A stretch of 64,000 bases of DNA from Paragonimus westermani (Eukaryota > Platyhelminthes > Trematoda > Plagiorchiida > Troglotrematidae): NCBI GenBank assembly GCA_008508345.1, contig QNGE01000431.1, positions 120,060 through 184,059 on the forward strand. The letters are read 5' to 3'. Below, piece after piece: positions 36,331 through 47,340 of the stretch. The notes beneath the pieces are model-generated. The model worked only from the letters and a program-made list of their open reading frames with translations, was not told where the DNA came from and did not search any database. Numbering within the stretch: the stretch's first letter is position 1; each line of letters starts with the position of its first letter. The translations under genes and the position numbers were made by a program.

Positions 36331-38865
36331 CTTAAGTTTGAATGTCTGAAAGGTTTCAGATTCCAAATGCTTCATTACGGCGTCTGCAAGTAATCCATAC
36401 AGATGATAAATTGACAGCCAATTGCTAGTACTAAAAACAACGACCCAGCCCCTTTGGAAACACGCATGGGAAAGCCAAGGGTACTTTCATTAAGTCTGAC
36501 GTATATATGGTATAATCAGAGTGGGAGCACTTTATCTAAATAGGATATGCAATACGGTTATGGCGCACTTTGTGTGATTTTCGTATGTCATTCATGAAAT
36601 AGCCCTCTAGCTGTCTCCGTGTTAAACACCACGATACTCCGTACGTGTTTGTTAGCAAGTTGTGCTGACAAGGGGGATAACTTTATAGTCAGCATTCATG
36701 GGTTTTAGTTTCTTTTCAGTCCGTTTAATCTCTCTAGTCAAGATTTACGCCCTGTGAAACCTCGTTTCATTGTTTTAACTTAGCCGTCAGTCTGGAATGT
36801 GGGAACCGCTATTCAATAGAATATCGCCCATTTTCTAGTAAAATAAACCTTTAACCAATGGCGTCTACCAGGAACAAGTGAATCTGATCAAAAATAAGTT
36901 CGGCTTCCAACCGCAAGTTGATTTGGTGACAGACGTATGCATAGTCATATCATGCAGGCACAAGTATTGATCGCCCACGATCAGTTCAAACACGCGAGAC
37001 TGCTAATTGTTCGGACAACAAATGCTGAACTGAACACGCTCACTGGGCGATACGTGTGAAGTAGATCTAGAAGTATAGTACGTCCCGGATTTTAGGCTTC
37101 CACGTGAGTTTCTGCACAGTTGGAACTGTGCACGACGAAGGTCAGTTGACATTCCCGTTTAGAATCCATCGAACCTCGACTCATTCATGTACCCAAATTC
37201 GCGTTTGTAATAGTCGTCGTTATTCTAGATGTCTGGTTAAAAATCTGCTGCCTCACTTGCTAGTAATTTGGAAAGGAAACTGACCGGCACAACGGTGATA
37301 GTTCGTCAGTTCAAACCCAGGAGCACGACTGATTTTGCAGACAGGCAACCATCTATTTAAGGTAAACAGCGTATGTTTCTGAATGTTGTTTATTCTTGCT
37401 CATCTGTAATGGCCAGATCACTTGTCTGCTCATTTTGTCTAACTCATTGTGCGATGTTTCGTCCGGAGACCCGGAACTGATAGGACTGAGTGTTTGGAGT
37501 TTCGGTTACAAGTTAAAAAATTTACAGGTCCTAAAACACCGCGCCACTCACCAACCTTATCTAAGCTAATAGGAGTGATGAGGATTTGGTCTTACAGAAA
37601 GTCTAGCATCTAACAAAGTCTGATGAACGTGTTTTTAACAGTCTGGTAACTTGCGCAAATCGGTCTATGCTTTGCTTTTCGTTTTAAATTGTAGCACATC
37701 TGTTTGCTCCCGTTTGCCCCCCACTGATAACCAACCAAGAATTCCCGACTCCATGTTCATGGCAGTTCGCATCCCAAAGCATATCATTCCACAGCCTGTA
37801 CAGACAATCTGGCACAGAAAACTTAGGGTATCGTATGTAATTCGTAGGTCCATCCGTCTATACGGATAAACTTAATTAGGGTATCTTCTCGCCATGACCG
37901 GAATTTGCACTATGGTTAGGCTTTCATGAACTAACCGTGTACCACAGACCTCATAGTACGAGCGGCTGAACTATCATAAGCCAACGCTCGACCAAATTCG
38001 CTTATGAGCAACACACAGATGGTCCAATCACTTCCTAAGGGAAGGGGCTGTCTCTGGTTTCTAAAGGAATGTAAGAGCTGAGATCAGACTGACTGACATT
38101 CACTCTATAATAATCAAAACCTAACGTTCATGGATGCATCGAAAATGAATGAAAACCGTGTCATCTTATCTATTTGGACTGACCCTTCTGTTTGCACTTG
38201 TGATCTGTTTCTCACCGCTGGTATATCTCACGTTTAGTATCAAAGATTTAGTCACTGTTTATAACATATGCGATATTACTACATAGAAACTGAACGCCAT
38301 GAGTATGATTTCACTCCGTTAAACGAGTTGACGGAGTTACAAGAAAGTCTTGCAATACAGCAAGTTGGTTGGTCTACATACTTTTGTCAGATAGTGGTAT
38401 CTGGCATCATACTATTACCGGAGGATCAAATATCCAATCATTTGCACTAGGGAGGACATGACGAAACATACCATTGATTATAGCTTCCCCTAGATAATCA
38501 GATATATAAACAGTGTTTTTGTTTACGATACTGTTTGGGAGTGCTATATTTTCTTCTTAGTGTTGCAATTAACCGCGTTAGACTTGGGCAGAAAATCATC
38601 AAATATGTCTGCCTGATGAAGGACACCAAATTCAGATGTTTGATGCATTGTATCTGAGCTTATTCGCCCGTCACACTTACTAAATTAGTTGAAGTAAGCT
38701 TCTAAAAGTGCCCCTCCTTTGGGGGTATAGACGTTCTCTCATCGGTTGAAAATTGATATTTTTTGTCCAGTTTCGTTTACTCCGAAATGATACATAAAAC
38801 CCATACGCCTCTGTGTTCCAGCTTTTGCGGGGTTCACAACAGATAGGTGATCAATTGTTTATGTC
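36331..38865. other. No gene seen between the Penelope relic and EndoU
   Basis: The 60-codon frame at 38268-38450 has no supported splice sites. CCTGATGAAGGACACC near 38611 recalls a hammerhead start but lacks a GAAA partner. 5' exons and the promoter of EndoU should lie here or further upstream. Confidence 0.4.
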
Positions 38866-39675
38866 ATGAGATTGATTAAATCCATTCCTCGTGGACTGCC
38901 CTTGCCGCTGCTGGATGAATTGTCTATCCTGTTCAGTGACTATTTTGTTCGTCATATAAAGACTAGTGAAATCTACTTAGAACTGAATCGGGTCAACTGG
39001 TCTCGCAGTCACAATCACGAGCAACTTCCTTTGCTTCCACCACACCTCACTGCGGAACGCGTATTTCATTCAGATTCGCAGCAATCCACTCAAACTATTC
39101 TGATGCAATGGGAAGAAGCCAGAAATCGTGAGCAGTTAATCGATCAATTTCTGGCCCAATTATTCCAAGCGAGGTTGTTCGGGGAGGTGTTCGAACGGAT
39201 AAGTGACCGCGGTGTACTCACTTTAAATCGAAGTGAGTTTGAGCGAGCATTCCGGCAGGTTTGGTTTGGACAGTACTCCTGGAATCAGATGTCCAGGGAT
39301 GCACCTAATACATGTGGTTTTCAACACGTATACATTGGCGAACATCGCAAAGGAGACGTGAAAGGCTTGCACCACTGGGCACGGTATTACATACTAGAGA
39401 AAACCGCTCGACTGGCTCTACAAGCAGTACTAAAAAAACATCACACTTTGCAGTTAGCCTCCCTACGTTTCACAGTAGATAATATCATGAAACGTTATGG
39501 GACCATTTTTTTCGGAATACCTATTGAGTTTGAGATTTTGATATTCTTTTGCGCCTTCCTCGTCGGTGGAAGCAGAGATGTGAATTTTATGATAGACGGA
39601 GAACGGACCACTGTGGTCTGCTATGATGTGGCGACTCGGGCTGACGTTTTGGCCACAGCTTATTTCAAGTATTGA
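38866..39675 (+). CDS. XendoU/EndoU family poly(U)-specific endoribonuclease, long exon with the natural stop
   Basis: The 269-residue reading frame carries the XendoU (EndoU) signature. It has a WFGQYS block at about 133-138, FQHVYIGE at 152-159 with the first catalytic His (154), GLHHW at 167-171 with the second (His169), and NIMKRYG with the family Lys (209). It then has GIPIEFE at 217-223, matching the family's GtSPEFE, and ends in LATAYFKY like the family's iATAY terminus. The C-terminal half is therefore complete. XendoU enzymes cut RNA at uridines, leaving 2',3'-cyclic phosphate, and metazoan copies are often secreted or snoRNA-processing. No signal peptide is evident here. An in-frame TGA at 38848-38850 with no AG between it and the ATG makes 38866 a possible start. 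A strong acceptor (TGTCTATCCTGTTCAG, ending 38936) could instead open an exon at 38937. The N-terminal 80 residues match the family poorly, so 5' exons may be missing. Confidence 0.88.
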   Translation: MRLIKSIPRGLPLPLLDELSILFSDYFVRHIKTSEIYLELNRVNWSRSHNHEQLPLLPPHLTAERVFHSDSQQSTQTILMQWEEARNREQLIDQFLAQLFQARLFGEVFERISDRGVLTLNRSEFERAFRQVWFGQYSWNQMSRDAPNTCGFQHVYIGEHRKGDVKGLHHWARYYILEKTARLALQAVLKKHHTLQLASLRFTVDNIMKRYGTIFFGIPIEFEILIFFCAFLVGGSRDVNFMIDGERTTVVCYDVATRADVLATAYFKY

Positions 39676-40924
39676 TAATTCAGTTGATCTACCACTGCTT
39701 GTAACTTATGCCATTTTGTTCCAGTACAGTATTTTTTTATTCAAAAACTGGATAAACCAACTGATAGTTTTGATTTGTTTTCAATGTGCCTTTGTTCATT
39801 TCCGAGTTTGGTCACACTTGCTGACTCCATGACATCAAAAGGTTATGCACCAATTTAGGTGGAAAAAATAATTTGTAATGTACTTCAGGAACGTTGCGCA
39901 AAATTGTCAGCGGGAACCTGTAACTGTTCATTCACCACCATACTGAGGAATTGGTTTTTCCATGCAACTCTTACAGAAACGTTTGCAAACTTTACAGTTT
40001 AAGAAAACACTCAATTTTGGATAACTGGGTCTTCGATTGCGCCCATCCTTCGGGGACTCTATCAAATGCGTTATGAAGCCACGCTTTGGATCTAAGTAAT
40101 TTTAACGTCATCGCATGAAAACTTACAATGTACAGTTTCAACAGTTTATTAACCAAACCCTTTTTCTTTTGTTGTCTTCCTTTTTGTGGTCTGTGCAAGT
40201 GTTTACTGAAATCAGTTCGGCAGATTTTCTACTTAAAATGGCTATAAAATAATATGTTGATCTTCTTGTTGTCTCGGGCAGCATTGTCGGCTAACTCCAA
40301 AACTTCAGCCGCCAAGTACTCCAAAACATGTCATACTTCTAAACCGGTACATATATAAGTACGTGCTAGACGAGCATTTATCGCCCTGAGCTAAAGGGAA
40401 AGCCATCTTCTCTATCGTATATCACGATTAGGAAATAATTTATCCTGTTGACTTAAATCGCCAAAGTGATAACCAACCGCCCGATTAATGACTGCAATAG
40501 TTAACGCGTGCATAGGTTGAGTCTACTATTGTCATCGTGGTTGACAGTAACACGTTAGTAGTGTTTGCGTGCCAGTGAATGACAAATCACAAATCAAAAT
40601 CAAATGAAAAGACATACAGAGAACCTAATTTTCAACAAAGTTATTAGGTATAAGCTCAAACATGCAACAACAACAAAGTTTCTACTGCTCGCAACCAAAA
40701 AATGAGTTGAAGATAAGATGAAGGTGATATCTGAATAACAGTTTTCCCGCTGCTCCGGCCACTGTAACTGTTTAACCGATAACTCAATTAGCCAACCTCA
40801 ATATCCAATTTACCCAACCCGATTAGTTGATATTTCTTCTGGTCATTCTTGCCCCGGACTGTGTGAGCTACCAGACTGCAGCATACATGGGCGAGCGAAC
40901 AGGTAATTGCCTTTATTTTTTCCA

Positions 40925-41233
40925 GCTATGATGTTTCTATACCACGCATAAAATCGGACTGTGTGTCGAGTGAGCGTACAGTTTCGCGGACGATTAGTTC
41001 ACGTGGTATACATCACAACCAAACACGATTGGGTATCCTTGAGAAGTAACCAACCATTCTGTTTGGCTCACGATTCGGAGTATTCCTTTCAAAATTTGAC
41101 CATTGCTTATCCACCGATACGGCCAGCAGAGTGTGAATTATCTCAAACATCGATGATCCAGCACCCAGAAACGATTGACGTAGACCGATGTCCCCCCCAC
41201 AGTTGCCTTATAGGTTCAACCCTTAAACAGTAG
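40925..41233 (+). CDS. Candidate exon region with two competing frames
   Basis: An excellent acceptor (TTGCCTTTATTTTTTCCAG, ending 40924) opens one frame for 40 codons (YDVSIPRIKSDCVSSE and on) to a TAA near 41047. A second frame, starting about 40961, stays open 90 codons to TAG at 41231. It looks just as codable (contains TTKHDWVSLRSNQPFCLAH and many Pro/Cys). It lies 1.3 kb downstream of the EndoU exon on the same strand. Which frame, if either, is used cannot be told from sequence alone. Confidence 0.25.
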
Positions 41234-41799
41234 AGATCTATCATTTCGTCACCGAGAATCAATTAGATTAGTGAGAACCGTGATAATCTTAGCAGCAGCT
41301 GGCTAACTTTGCCCCCTAATAGCAATATTGCTGCTGACTTAACACGTGGTTACACGAACTGTTAGGCAACCTCCACAGATTGATCACTATCATAACCACC
41401 GTCAAAATCATCAAAAATATACGTTTAGAGCACAGGAGTAACAGGGCTGAACAAGTAATCCAGAAAACACAGTAGACAGGCATGTAACCAGCTAGAAGGA
41501 AGACTTAAGATAAGTGTATTTCATTATAACTTCAGCCACATGTTTTTATACCAATACGGTAACTCTTCTCAACAAAATAAAAAAGTTTCGAATGGTACTT
41601 ATCACCGACCAATCCTAGTCTGTTTAACGGAAGCCTGGTGTACTGCAACAATTAAAAAACAGAAACCTAACAAATCAGTTTTCGACTGTATGCCAACACG
41701 ATCGCCAGTGTAGCTCTTTGTGTTGGCAACCAATTCAGGATGTCGGCAGTAAACGATCTGGCCCTTATGAGCTTGCCTTAAAAGTATGATATTTTAAAC

Positions 41800-43020
41800 A
41801 TTCACTCAATTATTCGATCAACTTGACCTACCAACCCTCGTCTGTGTAGCAGAACAACGACAGCTTACCCAGTGACACCATACACAAGCTTATTTATGCA
41901 GAGCTGTCACAGAACTTACCTATGGGTGACTTCAATTACCCCGAGACGCCTACGAAGTTCATTCTGGATTCACATAATCTGTTTTTGAATTTTATTGTGC
42001 AGTCACTAATTTCAACCCAATTGACAGTGTAACTGGGTTCACTTGGTGGAGTGTCTCAGAAATTCTCAAGACGAGATTTTAGTCTAACAAGCGAAGAATA
42101 TGTGATTATTGGCCGACAAATTGATTTCCCAGCTTATCTCAGTGACCTCGAACTTACTGCATTTTAAATAAATAGGTGACGTGGAGATGGTTCCTCCAGT
42201 TGGAGACCTCGTAATCATCTTAATTAAAGCAAACTGGACATCTGAGGTCAAAGAACTTGGGGAGATGTGTTGGTCCTATGCATCACGGGCAGTTTACTGT
42301 GGACGCCGTAAAAAGGCAAACAGCTATGTTTCATTTAGGCAACCTAAAAGATCCAAGACCAAAAACTGACTTCGACGCTGTACAAGATGTCTACTAAGAT
42401 TAAGGAGGTCGGCTTGAATCTCGCTTTACGTGGACAGAACTGAAAAAACATACAATGAGGACTCTATAGTTCGCAGTCAAGCAATGACTGTTGTGTGGGC
42501 CGACAAACCATAGTACCAGTGAGATTTGAATAACTATTTTAGTGCCAATCTAAAACTGCCCTAAGATACCGCTGTGTTCCTCAACGATAGCCGTCCCTCA
42601 ATCACCTGTCTGCATAACATAGATGTGACGACCACCTCAGATGGAGTGGCTGGCAGTGGTTTTGATATCCAACACCTCAATGTGTTTGCTAACGGTCCCA
42701 CAGAGAGACACATCGGGTCCAAAAATCTACTAATGGTTTATAACTACAAGTTCTCAGGTTCTGATTTCAGCCCTCCTCCTGCGAACAGTTTACTTGCTAT
42801 ATTTGGACCGGTAGGCTTACGAAAACCCGGATGGGGTACACAGTGTCCACCATCCATAAAGTCCGTGATCTCAGCAGTCTCACTAGTCGCAGACAGTTTG
42901 AATTATGGCCAGCTGGTTTACAGGTCGTGAATAGCTTGAGTGATGTTCAGTTACATAGGCATTTCATTCGGTTTTGTCGTCGCCTGAGAGCCAACAGGGA
43001 CTATGGAAAGAATTTAGGTG
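41800..43020 (+). pseudogene. CR1-like non-LTR retrotransposon (LINE) relic
   Basis: Plus-strand translation shows, with frameshifts, an endonuclease-type run: MGDFNYPETPTKF near 41922, then NLFLNFIVQSL, a SLTSEEYVII block where such elements have their LTN/e motif, and PPVGD near 42190 where the family has PPxGxSDH. Further on (about 42600-42690) DVTTTSDGVAGSGFDIQHLN matches the stretch that precedes the RT in CR1/RTE-like elements. The conserved His of SDH is lost and frames shift several times, so it is inactive. No 3' tail was identified. The open frames at 42574-42930 and 42831-43025 are parts of this relic. Confidence 0.6.
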
Positions 43021-43604
43021 TGTAATCAACGTAGTTGCTGCTTAGGATTATTGGACAAAAGTAGTTGCTGAAGACGAACCAGCTGAGGTTGTTTTTCGAG
43101 ATTTCTGTATTTAGTGCTGCAAGCAACAGAAGAGATCCGCTTATTCTACGGTTCATCAGTGACATCCAAGATTATCGTTTTAATATCCAACCGAAAGTGA
43201 AATTCACGAACTGGTATTTTGCCTCCAGCATGATGTCACAAAATTTCCATACTAGAACCTCTGCGCTTTCTTCTATCTGTACTCGAAAACCCACCGCTTG
43301 TCAAATCCTCCATTGTTATTATGTGATGGTAACATTAAAATCTGGCATTATGTGGACAGCGTGATTGAGAGTGGGATGTTACAGAGTGATTTAAACACAC
43401 TGCATTGGTAGACCCCAGAAACCCGCTAGTCGTGAAGTGACGCACCTCCATCACTCGGAATACGTTTTGGGGGGCGAGAGACTGTACACTACCATCCACC
43501 GGGGCGGATTTGGCAAGATTATCTTAAGTCACCCTAGCTTCTCCTCCAATATCGCGACAGTGACCAAGAAAACTAACTCGGAATTTAAGTTAATCACCAG
43601 CCTG

Positions 43605-43654
43605 TTTAAATGGTTCATCAGAGCAGAAGGAAGACATATATTGCGATATGTTAA
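43605..43654 (+). repeat. Left arm of a 50-bp inverted repeat at the Penelope relic
   Basis: The 50 bp containing CATCAGAGCAGA and GACATATATTGCGATATG reappear reverse-complemented at 44254-44303 with about four to five mismatches. The left arm lies in a short plus-strand stretch that is not otherwise Penelope-like. Confidence 0.85.
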
Positions 43655-43809
43655 CATTTCATTTACTCTCATCAGTCGCAAACGTAAAACGTGCCAGTTA
43701 TATACATCAAATATTTAACGAAACACAGGGACTAGACACTTATACGAGCGCACCACTTATTATGTAATCATGACCAAGGCAACCCGACCGGTTGTTTCAA
43801 CCACTTCTG

Positions 43810-44265
43810 TGCACATTACGTCAGTTGATAAGTTCGAATTAGCATCGCTTGGCAGAAAGCTAGTAACTTCGCATTTCGGTTGCGCAACAGTATCTTGAAT
43901 GAGTTTACTGGGTCAACTTGATGACCTGTTGTCATGAGGTGTTTAGCAATCGATGACGTGGGATTTCGAGTAGTCAATGCACAAAGTTGGGACTTGTGTA
44001 TCGTCTGATGTTTCAACCACTTCGGGATGTGTTCGGTGACTCGCTGTGCTAGTTGGCGGTCTGTTGTGCCTATGTAAACGTCACTGCAGCTGCAAGTGAA
44101 CTGGTACACAACATGGGAGACAGAACAGTTTGACAAACTACTTTTGCGTTTTCGGAGAACTGGTCCACTTGTGGTAGGAAATAAGCGAAAATGAGCAGCC
44201 ATATACGTTCGAGCCAGGCAGATTTTAATTTGTGCGTTATGTCGTTGGATAGTTTAACATATCGC
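43810..44265 (-). pseudogene. Penelope-like element relic with GIY-YIG endonuclease domain
   Basis: A frame of about 140 codons reads through a GIY-YIG-type domain: VVYQFTCSCSDVYIGTTDRQ, then LAQRVTEHIPKWL, then SSIAKHLMTTGHQVD, with FKIL following. The order Y-x-F-x-C-x-C, VYIG, R, EH and GH is that of Penelope-like endonucleases. It lacks an RT upstream and a start codon. A frameshift occurs near 44250. It is a different lineage from the relic at 35-36 kb. About 45 residues at its N-terminal side (RLFPTTSGPVLRKRK) are the usual basic linker. Confidence 0.8.
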
Positions 44266-44303
44266 AATATATGTCTTCTTTCTGCTCTGATGAATTGGTT
44301 AAA
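44254..44303 (-). repeat. Right arm of a 50-bp inverted repeat at the Penelope relic
   Basis: This is the partner of 43605-43654, sitting at the 5' (broken) edge of the GIY-YIG relic. Two oppositely oriented truncated copies of one element would leave this arrangement. Confidence 0.85.
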
Positions 44304-45755
44304 GGGAACTCAGTGTTTCAAATGTTTAAATAGTTTCGCGTAGCCATTTTCATTGTAATGTTCAGTTCGCCAGTATACACCTAATCTTAATTTTAGCTCG
44401 CGAAGAACATTATTCTTGTTGATAAGTTAAAACGTAGATCAATAAAACAGATCAGAACACCATCTCCCTCACCTTACCCAGATAGGTTGTGAAAACTGGA
44501 GCAGTTCTCAGTGTATTACTAACAAAACAAAGAAGACGTGACTTTGATATAGACGATCCTCCATGATCTCAAGATCCCATATGGGAAACAATTCCGTTCG
44601 GAGATTACTCGCCAAAGCTACAACAAAAGAAGAGACGTCTGACTTGCACAAGGCACCCTTTTAGCCTTCAGGCTTATTCACTCTGGATTAACCTACTGGA
44701 GTCTATCGTAGCTGTCTATTCCATGAATGAATTCCATCGCAAAATTGGTGCGCATCAAGCGAGTTAATCAGATAACTCGTTCACCAGGATTATTCGGGTG
44801 GAATGAAAACGCCTTCGACCCCTCTCTGTTGACGTTAGCCATTCGTCGCCCGCTGTATGTTGCAGTGTGGCTGTTGGATGCTTGATTGGCAGCTGTTGGG
44901 TTTCTATGCCGCGTTGGTTTTCTTTTTCACGTTCTTTCTGTTACTGAGCTTTTGATACTGAAACACTTTTCTGAACTGTCAATTCTCTCCAAATCCTCCG
45001 GTACACACTCAGATGTACACTTTATAGATTTTCTGTAAATCCCATGAACCCCTAGGGAATGGCATGAAGCCCAATTACTGAAGCTTCAGCGTCCAACAAT
45101 GAAGACCATATTTTACAACATATGCATGCGGCAAACGAAAACTTTGTGAATAATCCATGCAAGCGGTAAACTTTTTTTTCATAGAGCTCCTAATTACGCA
45201 CGCAGGCAATCAGTAACAAAAGAGTACATTTTGAAAACCAACAAACTATATTCACATGAGAGTAATACATCAGCTGTTTCTGGTCTTCAATGCACAGGTG
45301 TCTTAGCCAGACAAAGACGACGTTCAAACCCTTGAAGTGGAGTATACGCTATCGCTTATGACCTACTGCTAGGAATTGTACAGAACACAGGCTCCTTAAT
45401 TCAGAGTTTCTAACTCATCCATTTTCACTGATAAATACTATGTCTACAACTTGGGACGCTCGTAAAGACTTCGGGGTAAGTATACCAGTAAGTAGGAATT
45501 TGTGGTGCATGTTTAAACCACCAATAACTTAGAAAGTGTATAGGTTGAATGAGTGGAATTTACCTGCGTCTAAATGTCAAGAGCTCGCTTTACTGTTGAT
45601 GACGTCGAATGAGTGCGATGGGACAAAAGTATCGATTGTTCTAATCTCCAAACGTTTAACATTTTTAATCAGTGAATCTCGGCACTGAAATAAGACCTAC
45701 TAATCGAACGAACTGCATGAAACACACCAAAACAACAAATGGACATTGAACTCAC

Positions 45756-46238
45756 TTTCGGTTGTCTGACACACATTCTAAGTTGTCTGGACTCCAACCC
45801 ACTTCATCGAGGAAGTCTGAAGGTGGTGCTTGATAATAGAAGTGAGTTTGCATTGGTAATATGTTGTGTGTCATGTATGGAGGGACCGGACATAAACCAC
45901 CAAAATTCTCATGTGGGTGTATCATCCCTGTTGCGATTGACCTTGGCCTTTCTCTTCTAATCGGTTCAGTCGTTTGGGGCGTTCCTCCCTTCCTGTAAGG
46001 ACTGGTGTTAATCATTTTCATTTCGTTGTTGCTCTCATCTTGGCTATGGAAGTCATAACTTTGCTCACTTTCGGTCCGCTGAAATGAAGGTTGCTCGATG
46101 ATCAGATGAACATCATCTGGCTCCGTTGTTGGTGAACGCAGGGCTCTGGTGGTCACATGATTTGGACTAGGCTGAGGCTGTTCACGGGTAACGTCATCTC
46201 GCATGCCAGTATATCGATTTGGAGTTAGCCGACCAGGA
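45756..46238 (-). CDS. Internal exon of the large minus-strand gene, disordered polar protein
   Basis: The 483-nt exon is open throughout. The acceptor follows a T-rich tract (TTTTTTACTTTCACTTGGGTTAG), and the donor is the consensus CGAAA|GTGAGT, which cuts off a TGA at 45752-45754. It takes in one base and leaves two. The 160 residues are rich in Pro, Thr, Ser, Gln, Asn, Arg and acidic residues, with segments like RTESEQSYDFHSQDESNNE and a C-terminal aromatic/Pro part (PPYMTHNILPMQTHFYYQ) ending SDFLDEVGWSPDNLECVS. This reads like an intrinsically disordered regulatory tail with short linear motifs. No globular domain, signal or membrane segment is seen. Family unknown. It lies within 400 bp of the LTR-element relic on the other strand. 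Confidence 0.7.
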
Positions 46239-46469
46239 CTAACCCAAGTGAAAGTAAAAAATAATGTGACGAATTATTGTTATGTTATGCGGTAAAAATA
46301 AAAAAATCCGTGGAAATGTGCACTGACTGTAGAAGTGAACAGTTAGGTCGCAGACAACACAGTACGTTTCAATACACAAAATCTCGTATGCAATATTACC
46401 TTAAGCAACTAGTATAGTGAAGACGAGCGATCGCACTATGCTACTCACAATACTAATCAGTAGTGAGGC

Positions 46470-47340
46470 ATGAGTATGCAATTGGAGAAAATCCGGTGCT
46501 TTAAGATCGCTCGGCTTGAACCAGGAGGAGATGTTGCCGTTTACGTCGTGTCACTGCGGACAGCGTTGTTAATAGCTCTTCCACAGGTGAACTAGGATAC
46601 AGAACAACGCATGCTGATCGACCATTTCTTGGGTGCAATGCTACCAGCAGTCCGGGATCAACTCAAGATAACTCTCATCGTAAGTCTGAGGACGTTGGAA
46701 CAACTAGTTAATGTGGCTGGACAATTGCTGTAGGAAAAATCCCTGGCTGTCAACGAGTTGAGGGCGAGCGAACCAAGTTAAGTGAGTTACTTTCAAAGAA
46801 CAGTGGAAAATATGACTCAGCAATTAGTGACTTTGAAGGTGAAGAAGAGGTAGGAAAACTTTGGTGGGGTTTGCTGCATATGCAGCAGACGTGGAAATCG
46901 ACGAAGATTTTGCCTTCTTGATGAGAAAAAGCCATTTTTAAACAAACGCTTTGCTGAATGTTTTTCTTTGGGAATAGAAATCCAGTTGTAGGGGCGATTG
47001 ACATGACGGCAGCTCAGGACAAAGTAGAAATCAATCGTGGTTCGCAGTGCCGTTTGACTGACACTTGGGCGGCAGTTTCAATGATTGGACCAAGACCAGG
47101 GAAGACTGTCCAGCCATCGGGATTATCACCCGAAACGTCACTGGATTCACTCCCGAAGTTAATGAGCTGGCATAATATTGTATCGCATCGATGTTCAAGC
47201 AGCCAAACATCCTTTTGTCATTTCTCCCGATGAAAGTCAGATTACAATGGAAGCGGATACTCTTGACCACTTTGAAACTGTGATCGACTTAAAACATGAT
47301 AAACTAGTAACGAATAATGGGGTGTTTCCAATAAGGGAAA
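46470..47340 (+). pseudogene. LTR-retrotransposon gag and protease relic
   Basis: From about 46475 a broken frame reads as Gag: ARLEPGGDVAVYVVSLRTAL, then RMLIDHFLGAMLPAVRDQL, then SLRTLEQLVNVAGQLL. This follows the usual capsid pattern of Ty3/Gypsy-like elements. A degraded Cys-rich patch (CCICSRRG) near 46870 may be the zinc knuckle. Around 47250-47330, DTLDHFETVIDLKHDKLVT resembles the end of the element's aspartic protease (ILGxDFL...vDL). Stops and shifts occur throughout. No RT, integrase or flanking LTR was found. It lies just 5' of the minus-strand exon at 45756-46238, on the other strand. Confidence 0.55.

Noticed and set aside
42574..42930. 118-codon plus-strand frame as an independent gene
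   Set aside because: Its start matches the pre-RT block of the LINE relic upstream, so it belongs to that element.
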